Program-made: the position numbers and the translations under genes
DNA from: Bacteroidota bacterium
GTDB taxonomy: Bacteria > Bacteroidota > Bacteroidia > Bacteroidales > Prolixibacteraceae
Direction of reading: 5' to 3'
Assembly (NCBI GenBank): GCA_023488865.1
Contig: JAMDDG010000443.1
Span: 1-8,866, forward strand
DNA length: 8,866 nt
Notes under the pieces: model-generated
The model's database searches: none
What the model saw: only the letters and a program-made list of their open reading frames with translations
What the model was told of the DNA's origin: nothing
Shown here: positions 6,367-8,866 of the stretch, in pieces
Position numbering within the stretch: position 1 is the stretch's first letter
Layout of the letters: the number at the start of each line of letters is the position of its first letter

Positions 6367-7584
6367 ATGAAACATTTAATTATAAAAGTATCATTGATCA
6401 GTTTGATCATAACCCTCCTCTTAAATTCATGTGGGTTTGAAAGTGAAGACAAAGAAAAAAAAGAAAAAGCCCGGGAGGTGGCTGCAAAAGAAAAGGTTGG
6501 CTTAATGCCAGGCGAGCTTATGCTTACAAAAAAACAATTTAATGTAATGAAAATTGAGCTGGGCAGCGTTGTTGACAAAAACCTTACAAACATTGTAAAG
6601 GCAAATGGATTTATCACATCTCCACCGCAGAATAAAGCAACAGTTTCCCCGGTTATGGGTGGCGTTGTAAAATCAATTACCGTTATCCCAGGCAGTTATG
6701 TAAAAAAAGGTCAGGTGCTTGCTTATCTCGAACATCCTGATTACATACAATTGCAGGAAGATTATTTAAAAGCTAAAAGTTCACTCGTGTTTTTTGAACA
6801 GGAAAATGACCGGCAAAAAAACATGCTAAGTGATAGTGCTACTTCCAAAAAGTTAATGCAGCAAACATTGAGCAACTATAACATTACTAAAGCAACACTA
6901 CTTTCATTAAAAAATAAACTCCAGCTTTTAGGTATCTCAATTAATAGTGTTGATAATGGAAATATCCTCTCTGCGGTACCATTAGTTTCACCCATAAATG
7001 GATATGTACAAAAAGTGAATACAAATGTTGGGAAGTTTGCTGACCCTACGCAGATTTTATTTGAAATTTATGATAATAGTTTATTGTTCATAGACCTTCA
7101 GGTATATCAACAGGATTTGGACAAAGTACGAATAGGGCAAAAACTTTATTTCAGTACCTCATCATCAAGTAATGCCAACAGTATGGCAACCGTTTATGCC
7201 ATAGACAGGGCTTTTGACAATACCAATAAATCAATCATAGTTCATGCAAGAGTGAACCGGAATGTAAGAAAAGACCTGTTGCCCGGCACATATGTTAACG
7301 CATTTATTGAAACAGGAACAGAAAATGTTACGGCACTTCCTGATGAAGCGATTTTTAAAACAGGTGAAACAGAAAACATATTCATTTTATCCCGGACACA
7401 TATTGAAAAGCAGGATACCAGTTATATTTTCTCGGTTAAGGAAATAAAAACCGGAATTTCTGAAGCAGGTTATACGCAGGTTAGTTTTTTAGAGAATATG
7501 CCGTCCGTAGTTAAAATTGTAACGAAGGAAACTTATTTTCTGGTATCGGAAAAAAATAAATCACAAAGTGGTGAACTGGATTAA
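6367..7584 (+). CDS. RND efflux periplasmic adaptor lipoprotein (CzcB/CusB-like membrane fusion protein)
   Basis: A 405-residue adaptor that bridges the RND pump and outer membrane factor in the periplasm. The signal peptide ends in lipobox LLNSC (Cys22), so the protein is lipid-anchored, as is usual for many adaptors. A charged Lys/Glu linker (about 25-45) follows. The first lipoyl half (about 80-118) contains GGVV and a PGSYVKKGQVL motif, then a helical hairpin (about 120-190), the second lipoyl half (about 205-232, SPINGYV), a beta-barrel (about 233-310) and a membrane-proximal region to the end. No His- or Met-rich metal-binding extension is seen at the N-terminus. It starts 12 bases after the pump stop, so it is certainly in the same transcription unit. 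The order pump-channel fusion then adaptor differs from the classical czcCBA order. Length and domains look complete. Confidence 0.93.
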   Translation: MKHLIIKVSLISLIITLLLNSCGFESEDKEKKEKAREVAAKEKVGLMPGELMLTKKQFNVMKIELGSVVDKNLTNIVKANGFITSPPQNKATVSPVMGGVVKSITVIPGSYVKKGQVLAYLEHPDYIQLQEDYLKAKSSLVFFEQENDRQKNMLSDSATSKKLMQQTLSNYNITKATLLSLKNKLQLLGISINSVDNGNILSAVPLVSPINGYVQKVNTNVGKFADPTQILFEIYDNSLLFIDLQVYQQDLDKVRIGQKLYFSTSSSSNANSMATVYAIDRAFDNTNKSIIVHARVNRNVRKDLLPGTYVNAFIETGTENVTALPDEAIFKTGETENIFILSRTHIEKQDTSYIFSVKEIKTGISEAGYTQVSFLENMPSVVKIVTKETYFLVSEKNKSQSGELD

Positions 7585-7613
7585 ATGACAATCAACCAGC
7601 TCTAAATAATCAT

Positions 7614-7628
7614 AAGTACGAAGTACTT
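7614..7628 (+). terminator. Possible weak hairpin after the efflux operon
   Basis: AAGTAC, loop GAA, GTACTT form a six-pair perfect stem 30 bases after the adaptor stop. Only two further T-rich stretches follow and no continuous T-tract, so this may be a weak terminator or a short operator-like palindrome. Confidence 0.3.
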
Positions 7629-7704
7629 TAGCCTTTCCTTCCGGGGTGATGTAAATTTAACAAAATGATTTTATCCCGCTGATTCATAGCCCTGAATTAA
7701 TGAC

Positions 7705-7712
7705 TATCTTTG
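7705..7712 (+). promoter_or_regulatory. Bacteroidota -7 promoter box (TATCTTTG) for typA
   Basis: TATCTTTG, followed by CACCC, matches TAnnTTTG and sits 16 bases before the typA ATG, giving a short leader of about ten bases. The -33 element is not clear. It marks an independent transcription start for typA after the efflux operon. Confidence 0.6.
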
Positions 7713-7728
7713 CACCCAAATTAGTAAG

Positions 7729-8742
7729 ATGCGAAAAATAAGAAATATAGCCATTATTGCCCACGTTGACCATGGCAAAACTACGCTGGTAGACAAGATG
7801 ATACTCCACTCCAACATCTTTCGGTCCAATCAGAATCCAGGGGAATTAATTTTGGATAGCAACGATCTGGAACGCGAAAGAGGGATCACCATTCTGGCAA
7901 AAAACGTTTCCGTAGTATACAAAGGGATAAAGATAAATATCATTGATACTCCCGGTCACTCCGATTTTGGAGGTGAAGTTGAAAGGGTACTGAACATGGC
8001 CGACGGGGTGCTTTTGTTGGTCGATGCCTTTGAAGGCACCATGCCACAAACAAGATTTGTACTTCAAAAAGCAATTGAACTTGGTCTGAAACCGATCGTG
8101 GTTATCAACAAAGTAGACAAACCGAACTGCAGGCCGGATGTCGTGCACGAACAGGTTTTTGAACTGATGTATAGTCTGGATGCCTCTGAAGACCAACTTG
8201 ATTTTCCCACAATTTATGGTTCGGCCAAACAAGGTTGGATGAGTACCGACTGGAAGAATCCAACCACAGATATTGAACCGCTTTTCGATGCCATCCTCGA
8301 ACATATCCCTGCACCTCCTGAAAATGAAGGAACTCCGCAGATGTTGATCACTTCGCTCGATTATTCGAAGTACATCGGACGTATTGCCATCGGACGTATC
8401 CACCGCGGAGAGCTGAAAGAAGGGATGAATGTTTCGCTGGTCAAACGCGACGGAACAATTACCCGCTCAAAAATTAAGGAATTGCACGTGTTCACCGGCT
8501 TAGGACGCGAAAAAGTAGCGACTGCCCTCAATGGCGACATTTGCGCGTTGGTAGGTATCGACGATTTTGAAATCGGCGATACCATTTGTGACTACGAAAA
8601 CCCTGAAGCGCTTGATCCTATCGACGTGGACGAGCCAACCATGAGTATGTTGTTCACTATCAACAACTCACCCTTCTACGGCAAGGAGGGAAAATATGTC
8701 ACCAGCCGTCATATCCACGAACGCCTCGAGCGCGAACTGTAG
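7729..8742 (+). CDS. typA: Translational GTPase TypA/BipA, N-terminal 337 residues, ended by an in-frame TAG
   Basis: TypA/BipA is a ribosome-binding GTPase related to EF-G and LepA, involved in ribosome assembly and stress adaptation. All G motifs are intact: G1 AHVDHGKTT (11-19), G2 region RERGITI (49-55), G3 DTPGH (73-77), G4 NKVDK (127-131) and a G5-like GSAKQGW. The beta-barrel domain II and the beginning of domain III follow, up to TSRHIHERLEREL. At codon 338 the frame hits TAG (8740-8742), although family members continue to about 600 residues. The same frame resumes with KNLALRVEPTDSADSW and stays open to the window end, so one base change (GAG to TAG, Glu is usual here) explains the break. 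As written, the product would lack most of domain III and the C-terminal ribosome-binding part. The cause may be a sequencing error, a real nonsense mutation or readthrough. A spot count of 52% GC suits a core gene. Confidence 0.9.
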   Translation: MRKIRNIAIIAHVDHGKTTLVDKMILHSNIFRSNQNPGELILDSNDLERERGITILAKNVSVVYKGIKINIIDTPGHSDFGGEVERVLNMADGVLLLVDAFEGTMPQTRFVLQKAIELGLKPIVVINKVDKPNCRPDVVHEQVFELMYSLDASEDQLDFPTIYGSAKQGWMSTDWKNPTTDIEPLFDAILEHIPAPPENEGTPQMLITSLDYSKYIGRIAIGRIHRGELKEGMNVSLVKRDGTITRSKIKELHVFTGLGREKVATALNGDICALVGIDDFEIGDTICDYENPEALDPIDVDEPTMSMLFTINNSPFYGKEGKYVTSRHIHERLEREL

Positions 8743-8866
8743 AAAAACCTGGCATTGCGTGTCGAACCAACTGACTCAGCTGATTCGTGGAATGTAAACG
8801 GACGGGGTGTCTTGCACCTATCCGTCCTGATTGAAACCATGCGCCGCGAGGGATACGAATTACAGG
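8743..8866 (+). pseudogene. typA: Continuation of typA after the in-frame TAG (runs off the window)
   Basis: The typA frame remains open for 41 codons after the TAG. It encodes highly conserved TypA sequence, including GRGVLHLSVLIETMRREGYE of domain III. There is no new start codon in a plausible position near the break, so this part would be expressed only by readthrough or if the TAG is an error. The true 3' end lies beyond the window. Confidence 0.85.

Noticed and set aside
7846..8403. 185-codon open frame on the - strand opposite typA
   Set aside because: It is antisense to highly conserved GTPase motifs, has no family features, and is the kind of shadow frame expected opposite a biased core gene.
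8740..8742. General reassignment of TAG to an amino acid in this genome
   Set aside because: No in-frame TAG occurs in any other gene here, including the 1446-codon pump, so a genome-wide recoding is not supported; a single lesion or error is simpler.

Overview
The window looks like a Bacteroidota chromosome segment. The evidence is the TAnnTTTG-type promoter boxes (TATCTTTG, TACATTTG), A-rich translation starts without clear Shine-Dalgarno sequences, TAA stops on all six intact genes, lipoproteins with lax lipoboxes, and a CzcA-type RND pump fused to an outer-membrane-factor domain, an architecture I recall as common in this phylum. All genes are on the + strand. No tRNA, rRNA, CRISPR array, transposase or integrase was seen, and no gene-free stretch exceeds about 145 bases.

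Layout: (1) 3-188, the C-terminal end of a TonB-family protein. (2) 247-564, a small exported or membrane-anchored protein of unknown function. (3) 661-1458, a lipoprotein with two CxxCH heme sites (diheme cytochrome c), closed by a strong hairpin terminator. (4) 1592-1906, a second copy of the small protein, almost identical to the first over its N-terminal 63 residues and strongly diverged after that. (5) 2014-6354, a 1446-residue heavy-metal RND pump (CzcA-like, divalent-cation TM4 signature) fused to a TolC/CzcC-like outer membrane factor. (6) 6367-7584, the lipoprotein periplasmic adaptor (CzcB/CusB-like). (7) 7729-end, typA/bipA, a core translational GTPase whose frame is interrupted by one TAG at 8740-8742 and is open again to the window end.

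Items 4-6 probably form one transcription unit for metal or cation efflux. The inner-membrane pump and outer-membrane channel are made as one polypeptide, the adaptor follows 12 bases later, and the small HCxxH-containing protein leads the unit. The efflux block is visibly more AT-rich (spot counts of 35-37% GC) than the TonB fragment and typA (52-57%), so it may be an acquired module between core genes.

The points most worth checking are: the pump/channel fusion junction, where a textbook A AAA AAG slippery heptamer, a -1-frame TAA and an A-rich internal ATG with a signal peptide lie within about 20 bases; the mosaic duplication of the small protein around the cytochrome gene; the nonsense codon in typA; and promoter boxes so close to the small genes' ATGs that their mRNAs may be leaderless.
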